Positions 46,954 through 56,128 of a stretch of 64,000 nucleotides of DNA are shown one piece after another. Each line of letters opens with the position of its first letter. Positions within the stretch are counted from its first letter, which is position 1. The position numbers and the translations under genes are program-made. This DNA is from Roseiarcus sp963787135. GTDB taxonomy: Bacteria; Pseudomonadota; Alphaproteobacteria; Rhizobiales; Beijerinckiaceae. The stretch is taken from assembly GCA_963787135.1 (NCBI GenBank), contig CAWBBW010000026.1:1-64000 (forward strand), written 5' to 3'. The notes below the pieces were generated by a model, which had not been told where the DNA came from, did no database searches, and saw only the letters and a list, made by a program, of their open reading frames with translations.

Positions 46954-46997
46954 CCCGTCGCGCCGTCATCGAGGGATTCCGAGAGGTCAAAGGCTAA
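46950..46997 (+). CDS. Possible 15-residue peptide between gtrA-like and methyltransferase genes
   Basis: ATG overlapping the GtrA stop (ATGA), preceded at good distance by GGGAGGA, opens a frame MTRRAVIEGFREVKG that stops 2 nt before the methyltransferase start. It may couple translation across the gap or be the leftover of a lost gene. Too short to judge as a protein. Confidence 0.3.
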   Translation: MTRRAVIEGFREVKG

Positions 46998-46999
46998 TC

Positions 47000-47713
47000 A
47001 TGGCGGGACTCTCCCTACAGGACGAGCGCGGCTTCAACCAGATTTTCAAGCCGGTCGGGACGACGCCGTTCCGGGCGAGCAGGCGCTATGGCTGGTTCGT
47101 CGCCGAAGCCCGAAGACTCGGGGCGCACAGGATTCTCGAACTGGGCTGTGGAACCGGGGAAGCATCGGCCAGCGTGGCCGCCGGGGTCGGCGCCGAGGTC
47201 GTGGCCGTCGATATCAGCGACGGTTTCCTGGCGCGCGCACGGGCTGCGCACGCCTTGCCCAACCTCCGGTTCGAAAAGCTGGATCTGCTTGGCGACGACG
47301 TCGGACGGCTCGGGCAATTCGATCTGGTGTTCGGCAACGGCATCCTTCATCACCTGGTCCTGCGCCTCGACGACGTGCTGCGCGCCCTGCACTCGCTGAG
47401 CAATGAGGGCGGCGGCCTCGCGTTCATCGAGCCGAACTTCCTCAATCCCTATTGCGCGTTTATCTTCGGCACGGGCGTCGGCCGACGCTTCGCGAAGCTC
47501 GAGCCGGACGAAATGGCGTTCACGCCGGGACAATTGCGCCGGGCCCTGCCCGAGGCCGGCTGGCGGGATGTCTCGGTGACAACCCGCGATTTCCTGCTTC
47601 CCGGCTTGCCCAGTCCGCTGACGCGCCCGATCCTTGCGGTCGAGCCGGCGCTCGAGGCGACCCCGTTCACGCGCTGGCTGGCGCAGTCGCACTTCATTTC
47701 GGCGAGGGCCTGA
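47000..47713 (+). CDS. Class I SAM-dependent methyltransferase
   Basis: 237-aa methyltransferase: motif I ILELGCGTGEASASVAAG, VVAVDISDGFLARAR, and GNGILHHLVLRLDDVLRAL. The C-terminal part has an amphipathic stretch but no clear membrane helix. It probably methylates the sugar or glycan made by the operon; C-, N- or O-methylation cannot be told apart. The ATG at 47000 matches the start of conserved sequence. Confidence 0.85.
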   Translation: MAGLSLQDERGFNQIFKPVGTTPFRASRRYGWFVAEARRLGAHRILELGCGTGEASASVAAGVGAEVVAVDISDGFLARARAAHALPNLRFEKLDLLGDDVGRLGQFDLVFGNGILHHLVLRLDDVLRALHSLSNEGGGLAFIEPNFLNPYCAFIFGTGVGRRFAKLEPDEMAFTPGQLRRALPEAGWRDVSVTTRDFLLPGLPSPLTRPILAVEPALEATPFTRWLAQSHFISARA

Positions 47714-47717
47714 GCGC

Positions 47718-48701
47718 TTGGCCCGCATTTCCATCGTCTCGCCCTGCTTCAACGAGGAAGACAACGTCGAGGCGTGCCACGCGGCGGTGGCCGAACTCTT
47801 CCAGCCGAACGGGCCGCTCGCCCGCTACGAGCACGAGCACATTTTCTCCGACAATGCGTCGCAGGATGGCACGGTGGAGATCCTCCGGCGGCTGGCTGCG
47901 ACAGACGCAAATGTGAAGGTCATTCTCAACTCGCGCAATTTCGGTCCTTTCCGTTCGAACTTCAATGCGCTCCGCTACGCCACCGGCGACGCGATCCTGG
48001 TCTTCCTGCCGGTCGACTTGCAGGACCCGCCGGAAATGATTCCGGAAATGGTCCGCCACTGGGAGAGCGGCATCGAAGTCATCGCCGGTGAGCGCGCCAA
48101 TCGCCAGGAAACCTGGGCGTTGCGCACCTGTCGGGGCATTTTCTACCGCGTCGTCAACACGCTTTCGGAATTCGATATTCCGGAGAATGTCGGAGAGTTC
48201 CAGCTGATCGACCGCAAGGTGTGGGAGGTCGTGGTCAGCCATGATGACCAATACCCCTACATCCGCGGCATTATCGCTTCGGCCGGATTCCGGCGGCTGA
48301 TTCTGCCCTACACTTGGCGGGCGCGTGAACGCGGCATTTCGAAGAACAACGCTTTGCGGCTGATCGATCAGGCCATGAATGGCATTTTCTCGTTCACCAA
48401 CGCGCCTATGCAATTCAGCAGCTTCCTGGGCTTCGGTATTGCGCTTCTGTCGGTCGTCTATGCGATCGTCACAGTGCTGCTGGGATTGATCATACCAGGC
48501 GTTGCCCCGCGCGGGACGCTGACGATCATTGTCGCCTTATTCTTCTTCTCCGGCGTACAGCTTCTCTTCATTGGCCTCTTGGGCGAATACATCACCGCCA
48601 TTCACGCGCAGGTGCGACGCGGGCCGATGGTCGTGGAGCGAGAACGGATCAATATTGACACGGCGCAGCGGCCGTCCTCGGGCTCGTCGCCGGGCTCTTG
48701 A
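47718..48701 (+). CDS. Family 2 glycosyltransferase with C-terminal membrane helices
   Basis: About 327 aa, resembling polyprenyl-phosphate glycosyltransferases (DPM1/GtrB/ArnC). ISIVSPCFNEEDNVEACHAA begins the GT2 fold, and HIFSDNASQDGT and LPVDLQDPPEMIPEM hold the nucleotide/metal aspartates. Two membrane helices lie at about 235-260 and 270-295. The TTG at 47718 is taken as start because the GT-A strand begins there. It would load the CDP-derived sugar onto a lipid carrier for GtrA to flip. Last gene of the operon. Confidence 0.88.
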   Translation: MARISIVSPCFNEEDNVEACHAAVAELFQPNGPLARYEHEHIFSDNASQDGTVEILRRLAATDANVKVILNSRNFGPFRSNFNALRYATGDAILVFLPVDLQDPPEMIPEMVRHWESGIEVIAGERANRQETWALRTCRGIFYRVVNTLSEFDIPENVGEFQLIDRKVWEVVVSHDDQYPYIRGIIASAGFRRLILPYTWRARERGISKNNALRLIDQAMNGIFSFTNAPMQFSSFLGFGIALLSVVYAIVTVLLGLIIPGVAPRGTLTIIVALFFFSGVQLLFIGLLGEYITAIHAQVRRGPMVVERERINIDTAQRPSSGSSPGS

Positions 48702-48793
48702 CCGATCGGCCGCGGGCCTAACTGTGATTTTGTTAGGCTGAAGCACATCCTGCGCTGGTGAAGCAGCGCCACACTCCTCTGGCGCACACCCGC

Positions 48794-49021
48794 CCGATCG
48801 ATCGGAACCCGCTTGCCCGACGCCTTGCCGAGCCGCTGGTCCAATAGACCCGCCTCGCCCCCCTCGTCGTATCGGTTGCGCCAGCGCCGAAACGTCCGCT
48901 CGCTCACCCCAAGCAGCTCTGCCGCCTCCTTCTCATTGAGCTCCGCCAATTCCCAACGGCGCCGAATGTTCAAAAACATCGCCACGCGCACCCCCTGAAG
49001 GCCTCCGTCCGGCGCATCCAA
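48794..49021 (-). mobile_element. ISNCY-type transposase fragment
   Basis: The minus-strand frame contains LNEKEAAELLGVSERTFRRW, then RYDEGGEAGLLDQRLGKASG and KRVPID: the N-terminal helix-turn-helix of an ISNCY-family transposase. The frame loses similarity right after KRVPID, so the catalytic part is deleted. Two 20-bp repeats just upstream look like the end of the element. Confidence 0.7.
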
Positions 49022-49044
49022 ACCCTCCCAAAAGGGCCAGACCT

Positions 49045-49089
49045 ACCGGACAGATCGTGCGCTACCTAAACCGGACATATCGTGTGCTA
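49045..49089. repeat. Two 20-bp direct repeats at the transposase remnant's end
   Basis: ACCGGACAGATCGTGCGCTA (49045-49064) and ACCGGACATATCGTGTGCTA (49070-49089) differ at two positions and are 25 bp apart. Their place upstream of the transposase frame suggests terminal transposase-binding sites. Confidence 0.7.
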
Positions 49090-49318
49090 GCGACACCTGT
49101 CGATATTTTCCTTGCTGAAAATCGGAATGTCGACTACAATCCCGACCTTGAAAATCCCCGGAGCGACACACGGCCGACTTTCGAAAAGTCGTGCCCGTCG
49201 CGCATGTCTAACATATCAGATCTGTCTAATAGTTGGTGACTACGACGCGAAAAATATTTCGCCCTTAAGCCCCGTAACCCATTGAAAAGTCCCGATTCCG
49301 ATGACTCAAAGCAAGTAG

Positions 49319-49397
49319 ATTCAAGTCAATTCAAGCAAATTCAAGCCCGGATTCAAGGAAAAGAACACAAAGGAAAGAGAAAGCAAGACAATTCAAG
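49319..49397. repeat. ATTCAAG repeats at helical spacing
   Basis: ATTCAAG occurs at 49319, 49329, 49339, 49351 and 49391. The first three are exactly 10 bp apart. The array lies at the 3' end of rsmA in an AT-rich patch. The stretch 49,090-49,318 holds no gene. Confidence 0.65.
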
Positions 49398-50316
49398 GGT
49401 CTCCGAGTTCCCGGAGTCCGTCCCGCTCAGGCTGCCGGCCTTCCGCGCCGTGGCGCCCGGCCGCCCGCGCGAGCGCGGCGAAGCCCGCGACTTGAACCTC
49501 CTCCGCTCGCATGGTCGGCTGGAGCCCCGCCTGCGCAAGGAGGCCCACGAGGTCGAGGCCGCGCGAGGCGGCGAAGCCCTTGAGCGACTGCCGCAACATC
49601 TTGCGCCGCTGGCCGAAGGCCGCCTGGGTCAGGGCGGAAAGCACCCGCGCGTCGCAGGGGTCGGGCGCCTGCCGCGGGATGAGTTCGACCACGCTGGATG
49701 TGACCTTCGGCTGCGGGGTGAAGGCCGCAGGCGGCAGGTCGAACAGGATCCGCGCCCGGGTGCGCCAACCGGCGAGCACGCCGAGGCGGCCATAGTCGGC
49801 GCGCTCTGCCGGCGTGGCGACGATGCGCTCGGCGACCTCGCGCTGGAACATGAGTATGAGCCGGTCGAAGAACGGCGGCCAGGGTTCGGCTCCGAGCCAC
49901 CCGGCCAGCAGCGGGGTCGCGATGTTGTAGGGCAGGTTGGCGCAGATACGGAGCCTCGCCCCTTCGGCCCTAGCGATCAGCGTTTCCGGCCTCACCGCCA
50001 GCGCGTCGGCGGCGATGATCTCGAGCCGGCCGGGCCAATGGGCGCCGACCTCGGCCAGCGCCGGAAGGGCGCGCTCGTCGCGCTCGATCGCGATCACCTT
50101 ACCCGCCCCTTCCGCCAGCAGCGCGCGCGTGAGGCCGCCCGGACCGGGTCCGACCTCGACCACGGCGACCCCTTCGAGCGGGCCCGCCGCGCGGGCGATC
50201 TTGGCCGTCAGGTTGAGATCGAACAGAAAATTCTGGCCGAGCGCCTTGCGGGCGTCGAGGCCGTGGCGCGCCACGACTTCCCGCAGCGGCGGCAGTCCGT
50301 CGGCGGCGAGCGTCAT
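49393..50316 (-). CDS. rsmA: 16S rRNA dimethyladenosine transferase
   Basis: 307-aa KsgA/RsmA that dimethylates two adjacent adenines near the 3' end of 16S rRNA. KALGQNFLFD, SAM motif EVGPGPGGLTRALLAEG and catalytic NLPYNIATPLL are present. The start overlaps the pdxA stop by 4 nt. The last roughly 30 residues are a charged, low-complexity tail that runs into the ATTCAAG repeats. Confidence 0.95.
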   Translation of the reverse strand: MTLAADGLPPLREVVARHGLDARKALGQNFLFDLNLTAKIARAAGPLEGVAVVEVGPGPGGLTRALLAEGAGKVIAIERDERALPALAEVGAHWPGRLEIIAADALAVRPETLIARAEGARLRICANLPYNIATPLLAGWLGAEPWPPFFDRLILMFQREVAERIVATPAERADYGRLGVLAGWRTRARILFDLPPAAFTPQPKVTSSVVELIPRQAPDPCDARVLSALTQAAFGQRRKMLRQSLKGFAASRGLDLVGLLAQAGLQPTMRAEEVQVAGFAALARAAGRHGAEGRQPERDGLRELGDP

Positions 50317-51311
50317 CGCGTGAGGCGGTCGGCGAGCTTCATCGCGGCGATCAGGCTCGCCGGATTGGCGACGCCTCTGCCGGCGATGTCGAAGGCCGTG
50401 CCGTGATCGGGCGACGTGCGAACGAAGGGGAGGCCGAGGGTCACGTTCACGCCGTCGTCGAAGGCGAGCGCCTTGACGGGGATCAGCCCCTGATCGTGAT
50501 ACATCGTCAGCGCGACGTCGTAGCGCGCCCGGGCGTTCGCGTGGAACATCGTGTCGGCCGGCAGCGGTCCGACGGCGTCGACGCCTTCGGCGCGCAGGAT
50601 CTCGATCGCCGGGGCGATGATGGTGATCTCCTCGCGCCCCATCGCGCCGCCTTCGCCGGCGTGCGGGTTGAGGCCGGCAAGAGCGAGGCGGGGCCGCTCG
50701 ATGCCGAAGCGGGCGCGAAGGTCGCGATCGACCACCCGCGCCGTCCTGACGATCAGGTCGACGCTGAGCGCTGTCGGCGCCTCGGCGAGCGGGATGTGGA
50801 TCGTGACCGGCACGACGGCGAGCGCCTCGGACCAGATCATCATGACCGGAAACGCAGGCTCTCCCCAGGCCTTCGCCAGATCCCCCAGATATTCGGTATG
50901 TCCAGGGTAGCGGAAGCCGGCCTCGTAGAGCACCGCCTTGGCGATCGGGTTGGTGACGACCGCTCGCGCCTCGCCCGCGCGCACCGCGGAGACCGCGCGG
51001 GCGATCGATTCGATCGTCGCCATTGCGTTGCGGGCGTCAGGCCGGCCAGGCTCCGCTTCGACCGGGGCCTCGAGCGGGACGACCGGCAACCCCCGGTCGA
51101 TCACGCTCGCCGCCAGGCCGGGCTCGGTTTCGATGATCCGCGCCTCGATGCCTGTTTGCCTGGCGACGGCGGAAAGATGCGCCGGCGCCGCGAGGAGATA
51201 GAACGGCGCATCGCCGCGCCTCCGTTCGCGCCAGGCAAGGAGCGCGAGCTCGGGGCCAATTCCGGCCGGATCGCCCATTGTCATCGCCAGGGGCGGCTGG
51301 TCGTGCGGCAT
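50313..51311 (-). CDS. pdxA: 4-hydroxythreonine-4-phosphate dehydrogenase
   Basis: 332-aa Zn/NAD-dependent enzyme of pyridoxal-phosphate synthesis. TMGDPAGIGPELAL at the N-terminus, GHTEYLGDLAKAWG, GLNPHAGEGGAMGREE and MYHDQGLIPVKAL contain the substrate and metal ligands. It overlaps rsmA by 4 nt and follows lptD by 28 nt. In relatives surA usually stands between lptD and pdxA. Confidence 0.95.
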   Translation of the reverse strand: MPHDQPPLAMTMGDPAGIGPELALLAWRERRRGDAPFYLLAAPAHLSAVARQTGIEARIIETEPGLAASVIDRGLPVVPLEAPVEAEPGRPDARNAMATIESIARAVSAVRAGEARAVVTNPIAKAVLYEAGFRYPGHTEYLGDLAKAWGEPAFPVMMIWSEALAVVPVTIHIPLAEAPTALSVDLIVRTARVVDRDLRARFGIERPRLALAGLNPHAGEGGAMGREEITIIAPAIEILRAEGVDAVGPLPADTMFHANARARYDVALTMYHDQGLIPVKALAFDDGVNVTLGLPFVRTSPDHGTAFDIAGRGVANPASLIAAMKLADRLTR

Positions 51312-51339
51312 GGACAGCGCTTTCCAAACGTTCAGGCCG

Positions 51340-53931
51340 TCAAAGCCCGACGTTTCCCCTGACGTCGCCTATCGTGCGCAGGACCAGCTGGAACATCAAC
51401 GTCTGATTGCGGGTGGCGGGGAGGTAGGCCACCGGTCCGCCCGGATACGCCGGAAAGGCCGTCGGAGCGCTGGTGCTCGACGAATACCTCACCGTGAGCG
51501 TGGTGCATGGGTCGGTATAGCCCACCCCGAACGAATAGCCGACCGGATAGAAGATCGGCGTTTCCTGGCCGGGGACGTCGTAATAGTGCCGCGACATGTC
51601 GAGGACCAGCGACCCGTCGACCGACCAGCGATCGAGGAACTTGTAGGAGGCGTTCCCGGTCAAGCCCTCGCGCGGATATTCCCAGCCGAGAGCCGGCTGA
51701 GCGGCGTAGAGCGCATAGTCCACGCTCGCGGTCACGCCGGCGATGGACGCCTTGCCGATGGCGTCGAAGCGGTCGAGCTGGAAGGTCGAACTGTCGAACT
51801 GCTGCTTGCTGATGAACCAGATCGGAGACGAGGTCGGCTGAAGCGTCTCGCCCGCGACGAAATTGGACATCGTTTTATTGAGGCCGGAATCCTGGCCGAC
51901 GTCGGCGACGTCGTAGAGAGTGTAGGAGTTCTGACCTGCCACCTGGATAGACTGCCCGGCGACGACATTGGCGTGGCCGCCGTTGGCGAAATTCGCGGTG
52001 TACTGGAACCCGTAGTTGAAGCGCGTTCCACCTTCGATCCGGTCATATCCGGAGAACTTGTTCCAGGCGAAGAGGTTCGTCTCGTCGAAAACGAGGCTCT
52101 GGGCGTCCTCGTTCGGCTGGATGCTCGGGATGACCTCGCTGGGCCGGACGATAAGCTGCCCGATCGGGGTGATCGTCTGCGTGCCCCACGACGATGACGA
52201 GGTGAAGGGAAACTGGTATTCGAGCCCGAGGCCCGCCATGCCCCGCGCGAAGGCCCCCTGATTCGAGCCCGAAAAGAAAGCGGCCTGGCTCGAGTTGGCG
52301 ACAGTGCTGGTTCCGATCGCGCTCGCGTAGGTGATCGATCCCGAATTGTTGAGTTCGGTCGCCTCCCCGTCGAGACGGCCAAAAGCGAATGGCTTCCAGA
52401 CCTCGCCGATCGTATCGATGTAGCTCCGCTGCCAGGAGACCTGCCCGGAAGCGCGCGTGTAGTCGCCGGCGATGCCGCGCAGCATGCAGGCGCCCGGATA
52501 ATAGGTGTTGACGTACTTTTCCCCGACCGCAGTCTCGCACACGTTGTAAAGGTGATAGGCATTGTCGAAGGTCTGAAGGCCGGTCGACTGGAACGCCGCG
52601 TTGGTGCGGTCGATGTTGGCCACATTGACGTCGACTGTAGCTTCGCCGCCGATCCCGTCAGTGCGGTCCGCCGGAACGTCGAAGACGCGATTATAGTCGA
52701 GGACCGGCGCAGCGATTGGGAGCGTACGGTTCTCGTCGTTCGCCGAGGTGCCCTCGAAATGATAGGCGCTGAGGTCGAAGAAACTGCGGTCGGTCTGCCC
52801 GCGCAGGTAGACCGATGAAACGACATCCTGGAAGTAGTAATTGCTGAAATCGATGCCCTGAAGTTTGTAGTCGTTGGCGAAGAATTTGTCGGAGAGCCAC
52901 GTCGCGTTCCAGCCGAACTGCCAGTTCTGGTTGAGAAAGAAGTTACCCTTGGTCTCGACCGAACCACGCGCGCGCTCGTCGCCTGCGCCATAGGGATAGG
53001 CTGGGAACAGGAGCGGCTGCTGCTGGTCAATCCCGATCACCTTGACGCTGTAGACGCCATTCGACAGGCGCTGCCGCCAGTCGGCCTCGCCCAGGAATCC
53101 CTGCTTCGAGAGGTAGGAAGGGATAAGGGTCAGATCGTAATTGGGCGCAAGGTTGATAAAGTAAGGGATACTGATGCCATAGCCCAGGTTCGAGCCGGAG
53201 ATGAACTGCGGCGCCAGAACCCCGGTCTGTTTGTTGACCGTCGAGTCGGGCGACGAGAAATAGGGCATGTAAAAGACCGGGACGCCCCAGACGAGCATCT
53301 GGGCGTCCTCGTAATAGACTGTGTGCGTCTCCTGGTTCTCGATGATGCGCGCGGCGCGGACCTGCCAGAATGGCGGCCACGCGGGGTGATCCTTGCAGGG
53401 CTCGCAAGCAGTGTATGCGCCCTTTTGCAGGACGGTCACATCGCCGTTCGACCGCTCGATCCGGGGCGAGGTGAACCGGGTCTTGTCGGAAGTGAGCACC
53501 TGGACGCTGTCGATGAAGCCGTCACGAAAATTGTCGCTGAGCTCGAACCGGCTGCCGTAGACGATGTCGCCGTGTTCGTCCGTCATCTTGGCGTGGCCTT
53601 CGGCGTAGACCCGCTTCGTCGCCTTGTTGTAAACAACGCGATCAGCCTGAAGGACGCGGCCCTGATAGAAGAGCTGGACCGAGCCCTCGGCCGTGACGGT
53701 GTTCTTGTCCTTGTCGTAAATGAGTTGATCGGCGTCGATGACCAGCTTGTCGGCCGGTTTTGCGGCCTGAGACGTTTGGTCCTGTGAGGCCTGCGCGAAC
53801 GCCGGAGCGACACGGCCTAAGGAGACTAGGCAGGCGAGGAGCGCAAACGCCGCCAGGACCAAGGGTGGCCTCGGTCGCCGTCGCGCCAGGCGCGGATGGG
53901 GCTCAAGGGAAGAGCTGACGGCGGATCCCAT
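51340..53931 (-). CDS. lptD: LPS-assembly outer-membrane protein LptD
   Basis: 863-aa outer-membrane barrel that inserts lipopolysaccharide. A signal region ends near AFAQA (about residue 48). An OstA/LptA-like jellyroll follows (about 60-200, DQLIYDKDKNTVTAEGSVQL). The large beta-barrel covers the rest and ends with a run of short strands. Cysteines occur in CEPCKDH and near the C-terminus. The ATG at 53931 shares one base with the lptG stop (TGATG). Confidence 0.93.
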   Translation of the reverse strand: MGSAVSSSLEPHPRLARRRPRPPLVLAAFALLACLVSLGRVAPAFAQASQDQTSQAAKPADKLVIDADQLIYDKDKNTVTAEGSVQLFYQGRVLQADRVVYNKATKRVYAEGHAKMTDEHGDIVYGSRFELSDNFRDGFIDSVQVLTSDKTRFTSPRIERSNGDVTVLQKGAYTACEPCKDHPAWPPFWQVRAARIIENQETHTVYYEDAQMLVWGVPVFYMPYFSSPDSTVNKQTGVLAPQFISGSNLGYGISIPYFINLAPNYDLTLIPSYLSKQGFLGEADWRQRLSNGVYSVKVIGIDQQQPLLFPAYPYGAGDERARGSVETKGNFFLNQNWQFGWNATWLSDKFFANDYKLQGIDFSNYYFQDVVSSVYLRGQTDRSFFDLSAYHFEGTSANDENRTLPIAAPVLDYNRVFDVPADRTDGIGGEATVDVNVANIDRTNAAFQSTGLQTFDNAYHLYNVCETAVGEKYVNTYYPGACMLRGIAGDYTRASGQVSWQRSYIDTIGEVWKPFAFGRLDGEATELNNSGSITYASAIGTSTVANSSQAAFFSGSNQGAFARGMAGLGLEYQFPFTSSSSWGTQTITPIGQLIVRPSEVIPSIQPNEDAQSLVFDETNLFAWNKFSGYDRIEGGTRFNYGFQYTANFANGGHANVVAGQSIQVAGQNSYTLYDVADVGQDSGLNKTMSNFVAGETLQPTSSPIWFISKQQFDSSTFQLDRFDAIGKASIAGVTASVDYALYAAQPALGWEYPREGLTGNASYKFLDRWSVDGSLVLDMSRHYYDVPGQETPIFYPVGYSFGVGYTDPCTTLTVRYSSSTSAPTAFPAYPGGPVAYLPATRNQTLMFQLVLRTIGDVRGNVGL

Positions 53932-55007
53932 CAACCATCTTCTTGCTGCAGCAAGACGTAAACGCCAAACAAACACCCGACGAGCCCAGGAGACCATCCA
54001 GCAACGGACGCGCTGATAAAGCCAGCCTCGCCGAGATCGTTGATCACTTTCGTCGCCACATAAAGCATGAAGCCGGCGGCGACGCCACCGGAAACCATAT
54101 ACTCGATCCCACCCATTCGGAAGAATCTTAATGAAAAGCAAGCGGCAACAAACACCATGGCCGCCAGCGTTAAGGGTCGGGCGAGAAGCTCCTGATATTT
54201 AAGACGATACGCGGTCGGGTCCAGGCCGGCTCTCGCCGTCTGCTCGACCAAGCTTGGCAAACTCCAGAACGAAACGGTATCCGGCGCCACGAACGCCTGA
54301 GCGACCTCGCGTCGATCAAGCGCCGTGGCGAGCAGGTAGGTGGAAACTGGCTGCGTTTCGAAGCCGGGCGTCACAATCTTGGCGTTGTGGAATTGCCAAA
54401 ATCCGTTATGAAGCTCGCCGGATTCGGCATCAATCCGTTCCACGAAATTGCCCTTGTCGTCGAAGTTGAAAATTTCGACGCCTTTTAGGCTCGTCCCCTC
54501 CGCATCTTTGCCTGCGGCGTGAATGATCGCCTGACCGTCAATGCTCTTCTGCCGGATCCACAGGTCTCCCCATGGATTAGACCCTCCCCCGAATATGTCA
54601 TTTTCGACCCGGTCGGCCTGCTGCTTCATCCATGCTGATGCAGGATTATAGGCGATGACCGACAGAATTCCCAGAGCGGCGATGACAACGAGGGGCGGCG
54701 TCAGAATTTGCCAGACGGAGACGCCGGCCGCGCGCGCAACCACCAGTTCCAGTTTCCGCGACAGGTTGAGGAAGGCGATCATCGAGCCGAACAGCACCGC
54801 GAACGGAAGAGCCTGCTCGGCGACGGTGGGCGTTCGGAGGAAGGAGAGCGCGGCCATGAGCAGTGCGGTCGCCTTCGGAGCGTCACCGGAGCGGCGCAGC
54901 ATTTCTACAAGGTCCACCACGTAGATGAGGGTAAAAATTCCCGCAAAAACAGCGACCACAGTGCGCGCAAAGCGACCGGCCAAATAAAGCGACAGCGTTC
55001 GCCCCAT
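53931..55007 (-). CDS. lptG: LPS export permease LptG
   Basis: 358-aa YjgP/YjgQ-family permease of the LptBFG transporter. Six membrane helices flank a periplasmic jellyroll domain (about 140-260). The first helix is VVAVFAGIFTLIYVVDLVEM; the last ends before LLQQEDG. The ATG at 55007 overlaps the lptF stop (TGATG). With lptF and lptD it forms a three-gene export unit. Confidence 0.92.
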   Translation of the reverse strand: MGRTLSLYLAGRFARTVVAVFAGIFTLIYVVDLVEMLRRSGDAPKATALLMAALSFLRTPTVAEQALPFAVLFGSMIAFLNLSRKLELVVARAAGVSVWQILTPPLVVIAALGILSVIAYNPASAWMKQQADRVENDIFGGGSNPWGDLWIRQKSIDGQAIIHAAGKDAEGTSLKGVEIFNFDDKGNFVERIDAESGELHNGFWQFHNAKIVTPGFETQPVSTYLLATALDRREVAQAFVAPDTVSFWSLPSLVEQTARAGLDPTAYRLKYQELLARPLTLAAMVFVAACFSLRFFRMGGIEYMVSGGVAAGFMLYVATKVINDLGEAGFISASVAGWSPGLVGCLFGVYVLLQQEDG

Positions 55008-56128
55008 CACGCCGGCCTGGCGTGAAAGCGTCGTTGGACCCTCGTCGGAAAAAGCTCGCCCCGGAAGATCAAGGCGAGTGCGCCCAGGCCAGCGACGACC
55101 GGCACGCCCCAAACGAAATAGGCAGCCGCGGGAACGCCGACCGTCAATGTGGTCGCGGCGAAGCCAAGCATGCGGGCGCCGATGAAGGCCAGAATAGCCC
55201 CGCCGATCGCGAGTCCTCGTCCCTGTCGCGTCGTGCGCGCCTCGCCCAGCGCCGCGAAGGCTATGAGTCCAGCAACGAGAGCGTAAAGCGGACTGGCCAA
55301 ACGATCGAGCAACTCGCTGCGGATGTGCCCGGCGAGGACCGGGTCCGCGCGATCCTTGTCCTCCGGCGCCCACAACTGACCTGTCGTTCGCTCCCGCGGC
55401 CGCTTGATCGAGCTCACGGCTTGCATGAACTGGGAGAGGTCGATGGTGTAGTCGTCGAATGTCACCATAGCCGAGTCCCCGGCGGACTGGGGCCGCAGCA
55501 GGACGCCCTTGGACAGTTGAAGATAGCTTTCGCCGTCCTTTTCGAGAGTCTTCCCGGCTTCGGCGATATAGGTCGATACATGCGCCGGATCGCGGCGGTC
55601 CTGCATGAACACGCCTCGGAGGGCGCCGTCGGGGGTGCGTTCCCGGTAATGAAAGACGAAGCCCAGTTCGAGATCGGAGAAAGCGCCGGGCCGAGCGAAA
55701 TTCGAAATGAAATCGGCTCGTACGAAAGTGGTCAGGTTCTCAATCGCCCCGAAGGTCCAGGGGAGGACCTGAATGTAGATTGCCGCCACGATCGCGAACA
55801 CCGCCGCGGAAAGCAGCGCCAGCGGGCGCAACAAACGTCCCGGCGATACGCCCGAAGCCGACATGACGACGAGTTCGCTGTCGCCGTTAAGCTTGTTCAA
55901 GGTGTAAAGGATGCCGGCAAACAGCGCGACGGGCGCGATGATTCCGACCAGCGAGGGCAAGGCGAGCCCCGTCATCATGAAAAAGATCAGGATCGTCTGG
56001 CCTTTGCTGGTCAAGAGGTCGATCTGACGCAGCGCCTGGGTGATCCAGATGACTCCGGTCAGGATAACGAGGCCGGTTAGAAAGGCGGTCGTCGCGGTCC
56101 GAAGCACGTAACGCTCAATTCGACTCAT
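55007..56128 (-). CDS. lptF: LPS export permease LptF
   Basis: 373-aa partner of LptG. IERYVLRTATTAFLTGLVIL begins the first helix; GIIAPVALFAGILYTLNKLN and GDSELVVMSASGVSPGRLLR are the family's coupling region for the LptB ATPase. Start at 56128 (MSRIERY) fits the family; longer frames add a Cys-rich leader of no sense. Divergent from pepA across 257 nt. Confidence 0.92.
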   Translation of the reverse strand: MSRIERYVLRTATTAFLTGLVILTGVIWITQALRQIDLLTSKGQTILIFFMMTGLALPSLVGIIAPVALFAGILYTLNKLNGDSELVVMSASGVSPGRLLRPLALLSAAVFAIVAAIYIQVLPWTFGAIENLTTFVRADFISNFARPGAFSDLELGFVFHYRERTPDGALRGVFMQDRRDPAHVSTYIAEAGKTLEKDGESYLQLSKGVLLRPQSAGDSAMVTFDDYTIDLSQFMQAVSSIKRPRERTTGQLWAPEDKDRADPVLAGHIRSELLDRLASPLYALVAGLIAFAALGEARTTRQGRGLAIGGAILAFIGARMLGFAATTLTVGVPAAAYFVWGVPVVAGLGALALIFRGELFPTRVQRRFHARPA

